From Tritrichomonas musculus (taxonomy: Eukaryota > Parabasalia > Tritrichomonadida > Tritrichomonadidae), in the NCBI GenBank assembly GCA_039105265.1, contig JAPFFF010000003.1, positions 4,650,001 to 4,714,000 on the forward strand: a DNA stretch of 64,000 nt, in the 5' to 3' direction. The notes under the pieces are model-generated. The model was not told the origin of the DNA. It searched no databases and was given only the letters and a program-made list of their open reading frames with translations. How positions within the stretch are numbered: the stretch's first letter is position 1; each line of letters begins with the position of its first letter. The position numbers and the translations under genes are program-made. Below, one piece after another: positions 46,920-55,942 of this stretch.

Positions 46920-47367
46920 TTTTATTAACTAAAATATAACACATTAATCATTCATTTTCAAAATTTAATCAAAAAAGAAAGAACAATACTTCTTATTAAT
47001 AATCTTCTTTTCAAAAAAGATTTTGGTGTAATCAAAAAAAAGGATTTGAATTTTGGCAATTTTTGAGTAGATTTCGCTCAATTAAAAACTATATCAAAAA
47101 AAAAAAAGATATATATATATGAAAACTAGAAATTACTAGAAATTGAAATCGGAGAAATAAAGTCGATTTTTGATAAAAAAAAAAAATAATGATCTATTGA
47201 AAATAAACGAAAACCTATCAGAAATTTAATTGTTGAACTTAGAAAAATTCTATAATCTATAGAAATTATTTAATCCTATCTATTTTAAAAAGCTTAAAAC
47301 TGATTTTCAAAACAGATTTTAACAATAATTCAATTATTCTGAGATATAATTGCAAGAAAAAGTGAAA
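46920..47367. other. AT-rich intergenic region
   Basis: This is 448 bp between plus-strand genes, with A runs near 47099 and 47176, a short AT run near 47110 and a small ACTAGAAATT doublet near 47125. No gene seen. Confidence 0.5.
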
Positions 47368-48600
47368 ATGTCTTCCTCCCAAACAATTGTTGCTCCTTCC
47401 CGTATCGGCTCTTTCGTTTTTAAAGGGACTGTGGGCTCTGGGGCATTTTCAGTTGTAAAGTTATCTTATAATACCGAATTAAAACAATTTTTTGCATGTA
47501 AGATAGTTCCTCGAAACAGAATTATTTCAGAAGACCTTGAGGAGCGTTTCGAAATCGAAATAAGAATTAATCAACAAATGCATCATCCAGGAGTTGTTCA
47601 AATCGTTGATCTTTTAAAAGACGACATGAATTATTACATATTTATGGAATTTTGCCCAAATGGCGAACTTTTCAAATATATTGTTGACAGAACACGACTT
47701 CCTGAACCAGAAGCAGCTCATTTTATGTTTCAATTTCTTGATGCATTAAATTATGTACATTCGCTCGGAGTTGCCCATCGCGATTTGAAACCTGAAAACC
47801 TCCTTCTGGATCCGGTAGGCCGTTTAAAGATCTCCGATTTTGGATTATCAAAATTTGTTGGAGATTCAGGTATGGTTAGCACGCCTTGCGGCTCTCCCTG
47901 TTATGCTTCTCCTGAATGCCTTAGTGGACATGATTATGACGGAAGAATTTCTGATATTTGGAGTATGGGCGTTATAATGTTTGCCATGGTAACCGGGCAA
48001 CTTCCATGGACAAAAAGAAACCAAACACAGTTATTCAATCAAATACGAAAAGGAGATTATACGATCCCTTCATTTCTTAGTGCAGAGTGTAAAGATTTGT
48101 TATCTAGATTACTGACAGTTGATGTATCTACTAGAATAACACTAGAAGAGGCATTAAATCATCCTTGGATAAAAAATAACGCAGATTTTGATGCTTCAAA
48201 TTTCCCATCAACATTTACAATGGTTTCATTGAAAAAAGTTGACGCATTTTTTGAAAGTAGCTCTTTCAAAGATGCAAATATTGAAGATGAGAATGTTATT
48301 AATAATCGTTCTCAGAGAAAATTGACATTCAGATCAGCAGTTCGAGCAATAGCAGTTAAAAATATTTTTCCAAGTGCTGGAAAAGCAAAACCTTCTCAAT
48401 ATTCCCAATCTCTTCAAAATGATGGCAAATCAATAATTAACTGCTCCGCGAATCAAACCTTACCAAGTTCATCTCTTGGAAACATTTCTCAAAATCATAA
48501 CCAAAAAATAATGTATCATTCTGTCCCAAAGAGCGTGACTAACTTTAAGGGAGCTCCAAAAGTTTTTATTCCCAAAAAGCCAGTCAGTACATGGAAATAA
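47368..48600 (+). CDS. Serine/threonine protein kinase, CAMK-like
   Basis: The product is 410 aa from the ATG at 47368. All catalytic features are present: Gly-rich loop GSGAFSVV (residues 23-30), Lys45 in FACKIV, HRDLKPEN with Asp139, DFG (157-159), an activation loop with a TPCGSPCYASPE end, and DIWSMGVIMFAMVTGQLPW. The CGSPCYASPE and LPW words place it with CAMK/SNF1-like kinases; trichomonads have a large family of this kind. The kinase domain ends near residue 268 (HPWIKN). The 140-residue tail is Ser/Asn-rich without a UBA, KA1 or EF-hand that I can see, so the regulator and substrates are unknown. It should be active. Confidence 0.93.
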   Translation: MSSSQTIVAPSRIGSFVFKGTVGSGAFSVVKLSYNTELKQFFACKIVPRNRIISEDLEERFEIEIRINQQMHHPGVVQIVDLLKDDMNYYIFMEFCPNGELFKYIVDRTRLPEPEAAHFMFQFLDALNYVHSLGVAHRDLKPENLLLDPVGRLKISDFGLSKFVGDSGMVSTPCGSPCYASPECLSGHDYDGRISDIWSMGVIMFAMVTGQLPWTKRNQTQLFNQIRKGDYTIPSFLSAECKDLLSRLLTVDVSTRITLEEALNHPWIKNNADFDASNFPSTFTMVSLKKVDAFFESSSFKDANIEDENVINNRSQRKLTFRSAVRAIAVKNIFPSAGKAKPSQYSQSLQNDGKSIINCSANQTLPSSSLGNISQNHNQKIMYHSVPKSVTNFKGAPKVFIPKKPVSTWK

Positions 48601-48845
48601 CTTTTTTCTATTTGTTTATATATTTTGTTTGTTATTTTAATAAAATACAGATTACAAGTGTATTTTTATTATTATTTATACTATTTCACTCATATCAGTA
48701 AGTTGTTTATTCTATCCACGTGGATAAAAAACAATTTTTTCTTGTGAGATTCTAGATACATTAAAAAAAAAAAAAAAAAAAATAAAAACTATATATATAT
48801 ATATAAGTACACAGATGATTGCAAAAACATATAAAATTAGCTATA

Positions 48846-51332
48846 CTAATTAAAAATTAGCCATTGCACTTGTGAAGCTCCATTTAAGAAAAATTGAACA
48901 ACATTTTGCTCATCGTCATTAAGAATGACGACAGTCTCTTCTTTGGAAATTAAAAAGTGCTCAATATATTTTGATAATGAATCTAAATCAGGAATTCTTG
49001 CTAATAAAATAACATATATTAGCAAGGTATTTAAATCATCTTTTGAACATTCTTCACCTATTTCCAACAAGTACAATTTTTTGATCATTTGGATTGATTC
49101 GTCGATCTGTTCAAGTCTTTCAAGAGGTGCTCCATATTTTGAACCTATACTGATTTTTTTAACTACATGATCAAAGTAATTTGGTATTTTGAATAAAATT
49201 TTCATATTGGAAGATTTTGTATTCTTAACAAATGATTTTAATAGTTGATCATAATCATCATTTATCATTTTATCATTTTTTAAATATTCTTGATTGGCAA
49301 GCTTGAAATCATACAATGGAAGATTTTGGCACAAAGTAGAATGAAACTGTTTTATAAGATGATAACAATTAGATTTATTCAATCCCAGCAAAAGTGAAAA
49401 AGATAATAAATCTTTAATTTTGATGTCTAAAAATTCGAACCATTTACTTTGCAATTTCAAAAAGATTGCTCTATTTTCGTTTACTTCATTTATAATTTCA
49501 GAATGTCTATTAATATATAATTTGATAATTGATTGATGTAAGATTGGTGATAATGAATCACTTAAAACTGTTCTTTGATCTTTAACTTGTATTAGTTCAT
49601 TGGCAGATTGCTGATAATGAAAGCATTGCTTTAATAAGTTTGATGATTTATAAAGATCATTGTCAATTGTTTCTACAAGAGCTTGTAGAATTTCATCAAC
49701 AGTTTTGTTTGAATATTTTAATTTTAAACGTATAGCATGCGTTTTTGTTTGCCATTCAGTTGATCCAATTTGAGATGAATGGATTGCCATATAATTAAGG
49801 AACCCTGGAAGTGTTCTTGGTTTATTAGGTGATGGGCTAAGGCCTTTAAAATAATTGATTAAATGCTTAATTGTTTTAGAAAATTCAATTTCTTCAGGTG
49901 TTTGCGTTTTTGATTTTTCTTTTATATCAATATTTGATTCTTCAATTTCTTTTTGTTTTTTGGTTTGAATAAGAGGTAAATACATCTTTTGGAGATGATC
50001 TGGTGGTTTGATCAAATCGTCTGGAATAGGCGGCGTTTTAAATGTATGAAACCATAATTCAATTATTTCACCTTTTTTTAATGTAATATCAATTTCACAC
50101 ATTTTTTTCAATTTAGTAATAGTTTCTGGTGGATGGTTCGTAATTTTGTCAATAGTTTCATTTATTATTTTGGTGATAAATAAAATATCGTTAACTGATA
50201 TTAGAAGTAAATGGCATTTGCCATCAGTAATGCCTGAAAGGACACTAGAGTAAATTCCATAAACCGAGCCTTCACATTTAGAAATTGTAGTAATAATTCG
50301 TCGCATATTAATTTTTTGGAAAGAAGGAATATCAGTTTTAACAAAATTAAATTCGGGCTGAATCAAATCCGGATGAAGAGACCATTTGATTAATCTAGTG
50401 ATTGATGTGAGGTATAGTGTTGACGGCGATGGTGCTGTCTCAGGAATCAAATTATATAACTTTGGATTTAAAATAGCTGGTTGAAGCAAATAATCAAAAA
50501 ATATGTATTCAATAAGTAAACCAGATTGATCGATGCTAGAAATCTTCTTGAAAAAATAGCGTACGATTAAAGGTAAAATTTGTATAGAATTATACAGCTC
50601 ATCTTCAAATTCTTTAACATAGTTTGCTAAAATTTCAAACCATCCTGGCGTATTCAGCAGAGCAGATTTATTTAAATTTTCATCATTAATTAATTTCCAA
50701 TAATTTGAGGATAAAGCTGTATGAAGATAAATATTGTATCCAGACATATTCATAAACTGGCGAATAATTTCTTTAACATATGAATTCCTAAAGTCTGATG
50801 AAAGTAAATCCTTCTTTTGCATTTCAACTTGTAGCAAAAATATTATTACATCAATATATTGAGATCCTTGCTCAACACACCAACAATATCCAAAAAGTGA
50901 TGGCAGTGTTGATGAAGCAAAAAATGTTAATGCTTTATCACATGGATCATACTCAGGATCTGAATGATTACTGTTAAAATAAATTGATACGCATTCTAAG
51001 AATATTTTATGATAATTGGGAAATGATTTTAAAATATTATTTATTTTTAGTGTTTCTTTTGTATTGTAAGGTAGCGAAGATGGATTTTTATAAATTTCTG
51101 AAATTGAACGTTTCTTAATTGCCGATTGAAGAAATTGGGATACATCTGCCATCGATAAACGAAGATACCAAGTATCAAGAAAGCAAAAAGTACGAAGATT
51201 ATAAATATATTGTTGAATGGTTGAATCAATTAAACTACGTTGCCTTGTAATATCATCAGAAAGCATTGTAGAAAGCTGATTTGCTTGAATGATTTTTTTA
51301 TGTAATGTGAAAACATCAAACTTTTCATTCAT
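48846..51332 (-). CDS. GAPVD1/RME-6-like protein: RasGAP-like domain plus VPS9 domain
   Basis: The product is 828 aa. The N-terminus follows the GAPVD1 pattern: a helical lead, then ALTFFASSTLPSLFGYCWCV followed by SQYIDVIIFLLQVEMQ (human SVIYTVFTSLYGNCIM...YLLQVLRYLIEFEL) and the RasGAP core LIEYIFFDYLLQPAILNPKL (human LLLACFICPAVVNPEQY). The Arg finger is not obvious. Residues about 690-828 form a VPS9 domain: DDLNTLLIYVILLARIPDLD and a final helix VVQFFLNGASQVQWL. GAPVD1/RME-6 couples clathrin-coat events with activation of Rab5. The middle 300 residues are poorly conserved. The combination of both ends makes the call firm even though each domain is divergent. Confidence 0.78.
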   Translation of the reverse strand: MNEKFDVFTLHKKIIQANQLSTMLSDDITRQRSLIDSTIQQYIYNLRTFCFLDTWYLRLSMADVSQFLQSAIKKRSISEIYKNPSSLPYNTKETLKINNILKSFPNYHKIFLECVSIYFNSNHSDPEYDPCDKALTFFASSTLPSLFGYCWCVEQGSQYIDVIIFLLQVEMQKKDLLSSDFRNSYVKEIIRQFMNMSGYNIYLHTALSSNYWKLINDENLNKSALLNTPGWFEILANYVKEFEDELYNSIQILPLIVRYFFKKISSIDQSGLLIEYIFFDYLLQPAILNPKLYNLIPETAPSPSTLYLTSITRLIKWSLHPDLIQPEFNFVKTDIPSFQKINMRRIITTISKCEGSVYGIYSSVLSGITDGKCHLLLISVNDILFITKIINETIDKITNHPPETITKLKKMCEIDITLKKGEIIELWFHTFKTPPIPDDLIKPPDHLQKMYLPLIQTKKQKEIEESNIDIKEKSKTQTPEEIEFSKTIKHLINYFKGLSPSPNKPRTLPGFLNYMAIHSSQIGSTEWQTKTHAIRLKLKYSNKTVDEILQALVETIDNDLYKSSNLLKQCFHYQQSANELIQVKDQRTVLSDSLSPILHQSIIKLYINRHSEIINEVNENRAIFLKLQSKWFEFLDIKIKDLLSFSLLLGLNKSNCYHLIKQFHSTLCQNLPLYDFKLANQEYLKNDKMINDDYDQLLKSFVKNTKSSNMKILFKIPNYFDHVVKKISIGSKYGAPLERLEQIDESIQMIKKLYLLEIGEECSKDDLNTLLIYVILLARIPDLDSLSKYIEHFLISKEETVVILNDDEQNVVQFFLNGASQVQWLIFN

Positions 51333-51624
51333 TTTTGGATCTTATCTTCTAATTGAATTTTAACAATTTGTTTTCTATTAATTCATAAAAAATATTCTCA
51401 ATTGATTCTTATACAAAAAAACACTAAAATATCATCACATAATGATAATTGACGTGAAAACATATATGATATAAATAACAATATCATAACTGAGTTTTAA
51501 AAAGTAATAAATCATATTTTTGCTGAGAAAACAATTCAAACTTCATTTTTTTTAAAATTGAGGAAAAATATTCAAAAAAAATTCTGAGTGGAATTTAAAT
51601 TCAGATTAAAAATTTTAACGAGTT

Positions 51625-52413
51625 ATGAGCGCCATTTCTGAAGAATGGTGCAAAAAAGTTCAAGAAGATCTTGTCCAAATGAGAAGGGATATATCAAATA
51701 AAGCAGATCGATCTCTTCTTGAGCAAATACGTCGCCAAGAAGTTGAAAAAAAAAGGTTATTTAATAAATCAAAATATCTGCAATCAAACGTTCGAATTAG
51801 TGAGTCAACAACACAACAATGCGATGAAAATGTTGAAAATGGAGATATTAATGCTGCATTTCTTATTGTTCTCCGATATATTGAAAAAATTTCAGAAACG
51901 AAAGCTGATTCATCTGAAATATCAGAAAAAGCAACGCATTCATATGTTGATCAAATTTTCGAAAAACTCGATATCATGAACAAAGATCAAATGAACAAAA
52001 ATACAAGTCTCCTTCATAAATCAATTGAAAGCCGTCTCCAAAAAATCAGTGATTCGTTTGATGCTTTTGCTCAATCAATTAATCATAGACTAGAAGTTTC
52101 AACTTCAACATTATCTTTAATTGATGATCAACTTACAAATATCTCAGGTATGATCCAAGTGCACAGAACATCACAATTAACAAAATCCAAACTAAAAAAG
52201 GATGACTCGTCTGATAATTATAATTATAAATCAAAAGATCTTTGCATCGATAACTTTATGAACCCAAAAAAGCATAAAAAGCCGAAAAATTCTGGAATTG
52301 TTATGCCAACATATTATAAGCCCAAACCAGAACCAACTGCGAAAGCTCTCTGTCCAGCTATTACTGTCACCTCTGAAAACAAGAAAACCCGATCTCTTTT
52401 GGTAACCGATTGA
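51625..52413 (+). CDS. Coiled-coil protein of 262 aa, unrecognised
   Basis: Residues 1-185 are mostly helix with heptad spacing (SEEWCKKVQEDLVQMRRDIS; SRLQKISDSFDAFAQSINHR); the last 75 are basic and Pro-containing (NPKKHKKPKNSGIVMPTYYK) without order. No known domain. The ATG at 51625 is the first in frame, 292 bp from the divergent GAPVD1-like start. Possibly a cytoskeletal component; no better statement is supported. Confidence 0.7.
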   Translation: MSAISEEWCKKVQEDLVQMRRDISNKADRSLLEQIRRQEVEKKRLFNKSKYLQSNVRISESTTQQCDENVENGDINAAFLIVLRYIEKISETKADSSEISEKATHSYVDQIFEKLDIMNKDQMNKNTSLLHKSIESRLQKISDSFDAFAQSINHRLEVSTSTLSLIDDQLTNISGMIQVHRTSQLTKSKLKKDDSSDNYNYKSKDLCIDNFMNPKKHKKPKNSGIVMPTYYKPKPEPTAKALCPAITVTSENKKTRSLLVTD

Positions 52414-52718
52414 CAATTTTATATATTTATTTTGTTGTTATTATTTAGCTATGAATCTATCATTCACGCTACAGAGCGCATGATTCAACAAAATATCATT
52501 ATTGATTTTTACTAATTCCGAAGAAGATTTAAACAAAGTCTGTGAGCTTTGCAACAGTTTAGTTGAATCGGTTAAGGAACAAAAGTTAAGAACAGTGGAA
52601 AAGAAAGTATAAAAAAGGTCCAAAAGAGGAAAAGTTGAAAATCTATATTTAATTTAGCAGAACAACTATTGCTTGCTATGAAACTTTTATTTCTAGGTGA
52701 TCCTACTGAACCACCTTC

Positions 52719-52758
<40 letters not shown>

Positions 52759-52822
52759 ATTTCCGCATATTTCATAGCAAATGAAATGATTTAAATCTTA
52801 ATAGAAGTAACTTTATTTATAA
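52414..52822. other. Gene-poor stretch with A38 run inside an inverted repeat
   Basis: No intact ATG-started gene is seen. A plus-strand frame of about 43 codons (52480-52608; TNSEEDLNKVCELCNSLVES) looks protein-like but lacks an ATG and may be a gene fragment. The A38 run at 52720-52757 is flanked by an exact 11-bp inverted repeat (52673-52683 and 52770-52780). Confidence 0.4.
52673..52780. repeat. A38 homopolymer flanked by 11-bp inverted repeat
   Basis: TTGCTATGAAA at 52673-52683 is exactly inverted at 52770-52780; the 38-base A run at 52720-52757 lies between them. This could be an inserted copy with a poly(A) tail or a slippage-prone hairpin. Confidence 0.85.
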
Positions 52823-52885
52823 ATACCAATTATTTTGTTATGTTTGATTATCTTGTAAAGAATTAATATACTTTTCATTTTCTAT
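52823..52885 (-). pseudogene. Decayed duplicate of the Rab C-terminal tail
   Basis: This matches the end of the Rab gene at 53206-53270 over about 60 bp (shared words TTTGATTATC/TTGATTATCTTGTAAAGAATTA). In frame it still encodes NSLQDNQ, but the terminal Cys pair is lost and a stop has arisen. Upstream of it the similarity ends, so only the 3' end of the Rab gene was copied or has survived. Host-gene pseudogene. Confidence 0.75.
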
Positions 52886-52910
52886 TTTTTTTTTTTTTTT
52901 TATAGTTATT

Positions 52911-53024
52911 ATGGCGCTTTTTTATTCACGATATCGAAGACTTAGATTTCAAGCTTCTTCTGTAGGGATGTTTTCCATTGCAGAGGAATTTACCAGCAAA
53001 ATTTCGGAAATTAAAAAAAATTGA
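52911..53024 (+). CDS. Short open frame (37 aa), doubtful
   Basis: ATG to TGA, MALFYSRYRRLRFQASSVGM and a polar end. It lies directly after a T18-20 run, in the gap between the Rab-tail relic and the Rab gene. It is too short to judge; recorded because the DNA here is less AT-rich than around it. Confidence 0.15.
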   Translation: MALFYSRYRRLRFQASSVGMFSIAEEFTSKISEIKKN

Positions 53025-53205
53025 ATATTATTTGCAAAGAAATATATATTTTAAGCTTCCTATTCTAAACAACATATGCATAAGTGAATGCATTTGGATT
53101 TTTCTAGGTAAACAAAAAAAGGATTGAAAACCTATGGAATAAGCAATTCGAATTATTTGTATGTATGTATTCTTATCAAATGACAAACACAAGCATTGTT
53201 TAATA

Positions 53206-53796
53206 TTAACAGCACCAATCATTTTGTTGTGGTTGATTATCTTGTAAAGAATTAGTAAAATCATTTTCCATTGAATTTTTCGTTATACATAATTTTGCAA
53301 CATTCTGGAATAAATCAATGACACCTTCGCCAGTTTTTGCAGATGTTTGAAAAAAATGAAAATTATTGGAAATCGCAAATTGTTTGGCAGAATCTGCGTC
53401 AACAGCAATTTTTTCAAACAAGTCAATTTTATTTCCCACTATAAATATGTCTTGGTTTGAACAATTTGATGCATTTTTGAATTCATTAATCCAATATTGC
53501 AAATTATTGAAGGAAGATTCAATTGTAACGTCATAAACTACAATAGCTGCTTGTGCCCTTCTATAATAAATAGGTCCAACTGAACGGTATTGTTCTTCTC
53601 CTGCTGTATCCCATATTTGTAAATTAATTGAAGTATCTTCAAAGGTGCATAAATAATTAACAAAAGTAGAACCAATGGTTGGTTGTTCATTTAAATCAAA
53701 ATCATCATTATGTAATCTATTAACAATTGATGTTTTACCAACTGCAGGATCACCAATTAAAACTACACGGAATATATTTTTACGACTCAATTGCAT
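53206..53796 (-). CDS. Rab5-like small GTPase with altered switch II
   Basis: The product is 196 aa from the first ATG (MQLSRKNIFR); 14 more codons are open upstream but begin with TTG. It has the P-loop GDPAVGKTS, switch I Thr in QPTIGSTF, WDTAGEEQYRSVGPIYYR, GNKIDL, TSAKTGEG and the double Cys end DWCC for geranylgeranylation. YYRRAQAAIVVYDVT resembles Rab5/21/22 (YYRGAQAAIVVYDIT). In switch II the catalytic Gln of WDTAGQE is replaced by Glu (WDTAGEE), which would slow intrinsic hydrolysis. Two VPS9-type candidate exchange factors are encoded within 21 kb. It acts on early endosomes by family analogy. Confidence 0.9.
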   Translation of the reverse strand: MQLSRKNIFRVVLIGDPAVGKTSIVNRLHNDDFDLNEQPTIGSTFVNYLCTFEDTSINLQIWDTAGEEQYRSVGPIYYRRAQAAIVVYDVTIESSFNNLQYWINEFKNASNCSNQDIFIVGNKIDLFEKIAVDADSAKQFAISNNFHFFQTSAKTGEGVIDLFQNVAKLCITKNSMENDFTNSLQDNQPQQNDWCC

Positions 53797-54196
53797 TTCT
53801 AACAAGTTTACATAATTTTGTTGCTTAAATATATCCAAAATTTTAAATTATTTTTCATTTTAAAACATGAATTTGTAATTAATACTTATTTAAAGGAAAG
53901 GATAAAAAATATTGTTATTATTTTATAGTTTTAATTAATTATTGAATCTTCATTTATCAAAAACTATGATAGATATACTATAAATTGAATTTTTATCTTG
54001 ATGTATAAGCATAACTTATATATTAAAGAACATTTTTTTATTTCTTTGGAAAGACTCAAAAATCAAATTAGTAAACAAATTGTTTTAAACAATTCTATGT
54101 TTTTAAACAAAAGGATATTCGGTTCCAAAATATATTTCTAATATCAATCTTTAAATATAAGCTTTATTAGTATAATTTTGGGATGAATGATTGAAA
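53797..54196. other. AT-rich divergent intergenic region
   Basis: This is 400 bp between the Rab start and the coiled-coil gene start. No motif, repeat or RNA assigned. Confidence 0.5.
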
Positions 54197-55822
54197 ATGA
54201 ACGTTTACAAAAGACGTTATATCAATATGGAAGAGCATCCCTTAAAAGAAGAAAATGCTGCACTTCGAAAAATACTTGAGCAATGCCAAGAAAAAATGAA
54301 ATTATTGGCAAATGCTCTCGAAGAACGAAATGAACAAATGACAGAATTAGTTGAAATGTATAATCAATTGCAAGACGAATATCGCAAAGCAAAAGATGCC
54401 GCACATTCTGCGGCAGATTTTCTTGGTGGACGTGATGAAATGATCGATAGACTTAGAGAAATTATTCAAAATTTAAAGAATGCAAATCTTGAGCAAAGAA
54501 AATTGTCAGGACAAGAAATTGAAGATTTGAGCAATGGTTTAATACAAGAAAGAATGCGGTTTATTGAAGCATTAAACAAGCTCAGCCAGGTAAAAGTTCC
54601 AGCTGAAGAAGCATTTCGAAAAAATGAAGCTGATCTCGAACGCAAAGAAAAAGAATTTGCAGAATTGCGACAGAGATTTAAGGAACTTACAGATAATTTC
54701 AAGAAACTAAGCGAAGAAAATGAAAATCGATTAGCTCAAATCCAACGATTAAATCGTGAAAAATATTTAATTGAACAAGAAAATCTACAATTAAACAATC
54801 AATTGGCTCAAATAAAAAGTGGATATCATCAAACTGTCATCATAGAATCTTTTAAGCAAGACATTGAAGCAATGAGACAAAAAATGCATGAAACTTTAAG
54901 ACAAAATAAAGCACTAAAAAAAGCCCTTAGTCAAAAAGAAAAACAAATTATAGGTATTATGGCAGAAATTGAAAATAAAGATGCTCAAATTAATATCTTT
55001 AATGAAGAAATATGCAAATATAAAGATCAAGAAAGGGAATGGACTCAAAAAATAGATGAATTTCGTCAAAAAACGACCAAGTCTTTGCAAAATGAAATGA
55101 ATCAAGTTAAAAGATGCCAAAGTTTGGAAGCTCAAAATAATTGTTTGAATGAACAAATATTAATGCTGCAAGAAAAAGTCGATAGACTAGTTAAGCAAGT
55201 TGCCGGACATGCAAATGATCGTGTAAAAAGCATTCAAAATGATAATAACTACAAAACAAAAATTGCTTTGATCAAAAAGCGTGCTCAAGAAGAAGTTTCT
55301 AAAAGAATTTCTGCTGAAGAAGCAGTATATTCGGTTAAAGAAGAAAATTTTCACCTTAAAAAAGAAATCGCTATTTTGAGAGATCAGCTAGCTGATGCTA
55401 AAATGTCTGATATTGAACCACTTGTTCAATTATTGAAAGATTTACGTGTTGAATTAATTGAAATTGATTCGGAATATTTAGATTTAATTAAATCAATTCC
55501 GCCTGCGCAGCCAATTGATTTAACTGAGGTTCCAAAAGGTATTTGTGAATCATCTGCTGCTATTATAGCACAAATTGCATCCAAATCATCTCAAATTATC
55601 ATTGAAAATCAGGAACTCAGAGTTGTTTTGCAAAGAATTTCAAGATTTGCTTCAACATTCCATAGAATTGCGACTGTTATTTCCAAATATCCAATTTTGT
55701 CTACAGATGATATTGGAATGGATGAGCCTTATGGTAACTGGGTTCTTCCTGTTGATGTTGAGCATCTTCAAAGAACGGTAATAAAGCTTCATGAGATTCT
55801 CACCAGAAAACGTTCACAATAA
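54197..55822 (+). CDS. Long coiled-coil protein, unrecognised
   Basis: The product is 541 aa from the ATG at 54197; a second ATG at 54227 (MEEHPLKEENAALRKILEQC) is an equally good start. Coiled coil runs from about residue 15 to 400 with few breaks (EENRLAQIQRLNREKYLIEQ-like heptads). Residues 410-541 form a smaller helical C-terminal domain ending LHEILTRKRSQ. The last region has PPAQPIDLTEVP and YGNWVLPVDVEHLQ, non-coil words that may define a family. Candidates are centrosomal or flagellar proteins; I cannot choose. Confidence 0.75.
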   Translation: MNVYKRRYINMEEHPLKEENAALRKILEQCQEKMKLLANALEERNEQMTELVEMYNQLQDEYRKAKDAAHSAADFLGGRDEMIDRLREIIQNLKNANLEQRKLSGQEIEDLSNGLIQERMRFIEALNKLSQVKVPAEEAFRKNEADLERKEKEFAELRQRFKELTDNFKKLSEENENRLAQIQRLNREKYLIEQENLQLNNQLAQIKSGYHQTVIIESFKQDIEAMRQKMHETLRQNKALKKALSQKEKQIIGIMAEIENKDAQINIFNEEICKYKDQEREWTQKIDEFRQKTTKSLQNEMNQVKRCQSLEAQNNCLNEQILMLQEKVDRLVKQVAGHANDRVKSIQNDNNYKTKIALIKKRAQEEVSKRISAEEAVYSVKEENFHLKKEIAILRDQLADAKMSDIEPLVQLLKDLRVELIEIDSEYLDLIKSIPPAQPIDLTEVPKGICESSAAIIAQIASKSSQIIIENQELRVVLQRISRFASTFHRIATVISKYPILSTDDIGMDEPYGNWVLPVDVEHLQRTVIKLHEILTRKRSQ

Positions 55823-55942
55823 TTTTTATTATATATTATTATTATTATTATTATTTTATATTAATTGTTTTGTAAATAGATTTTATGTTATTTATTTTTT
55901 ACTGAATTTTATATACAACTACTTAATTCATGATCACTTATT

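Noticed and set aside
52441-52623. 60-codon minus-strand frame ending RFIAK
   Set aside because: It has no ATG (begins TTG) and no upstream exon with splice signals could be found; kept only as a possible gene end.
52572-52775. 67-codon minus-strand frame with a Phe run
   Set aside because: Produced by the A38 run read in reverse.
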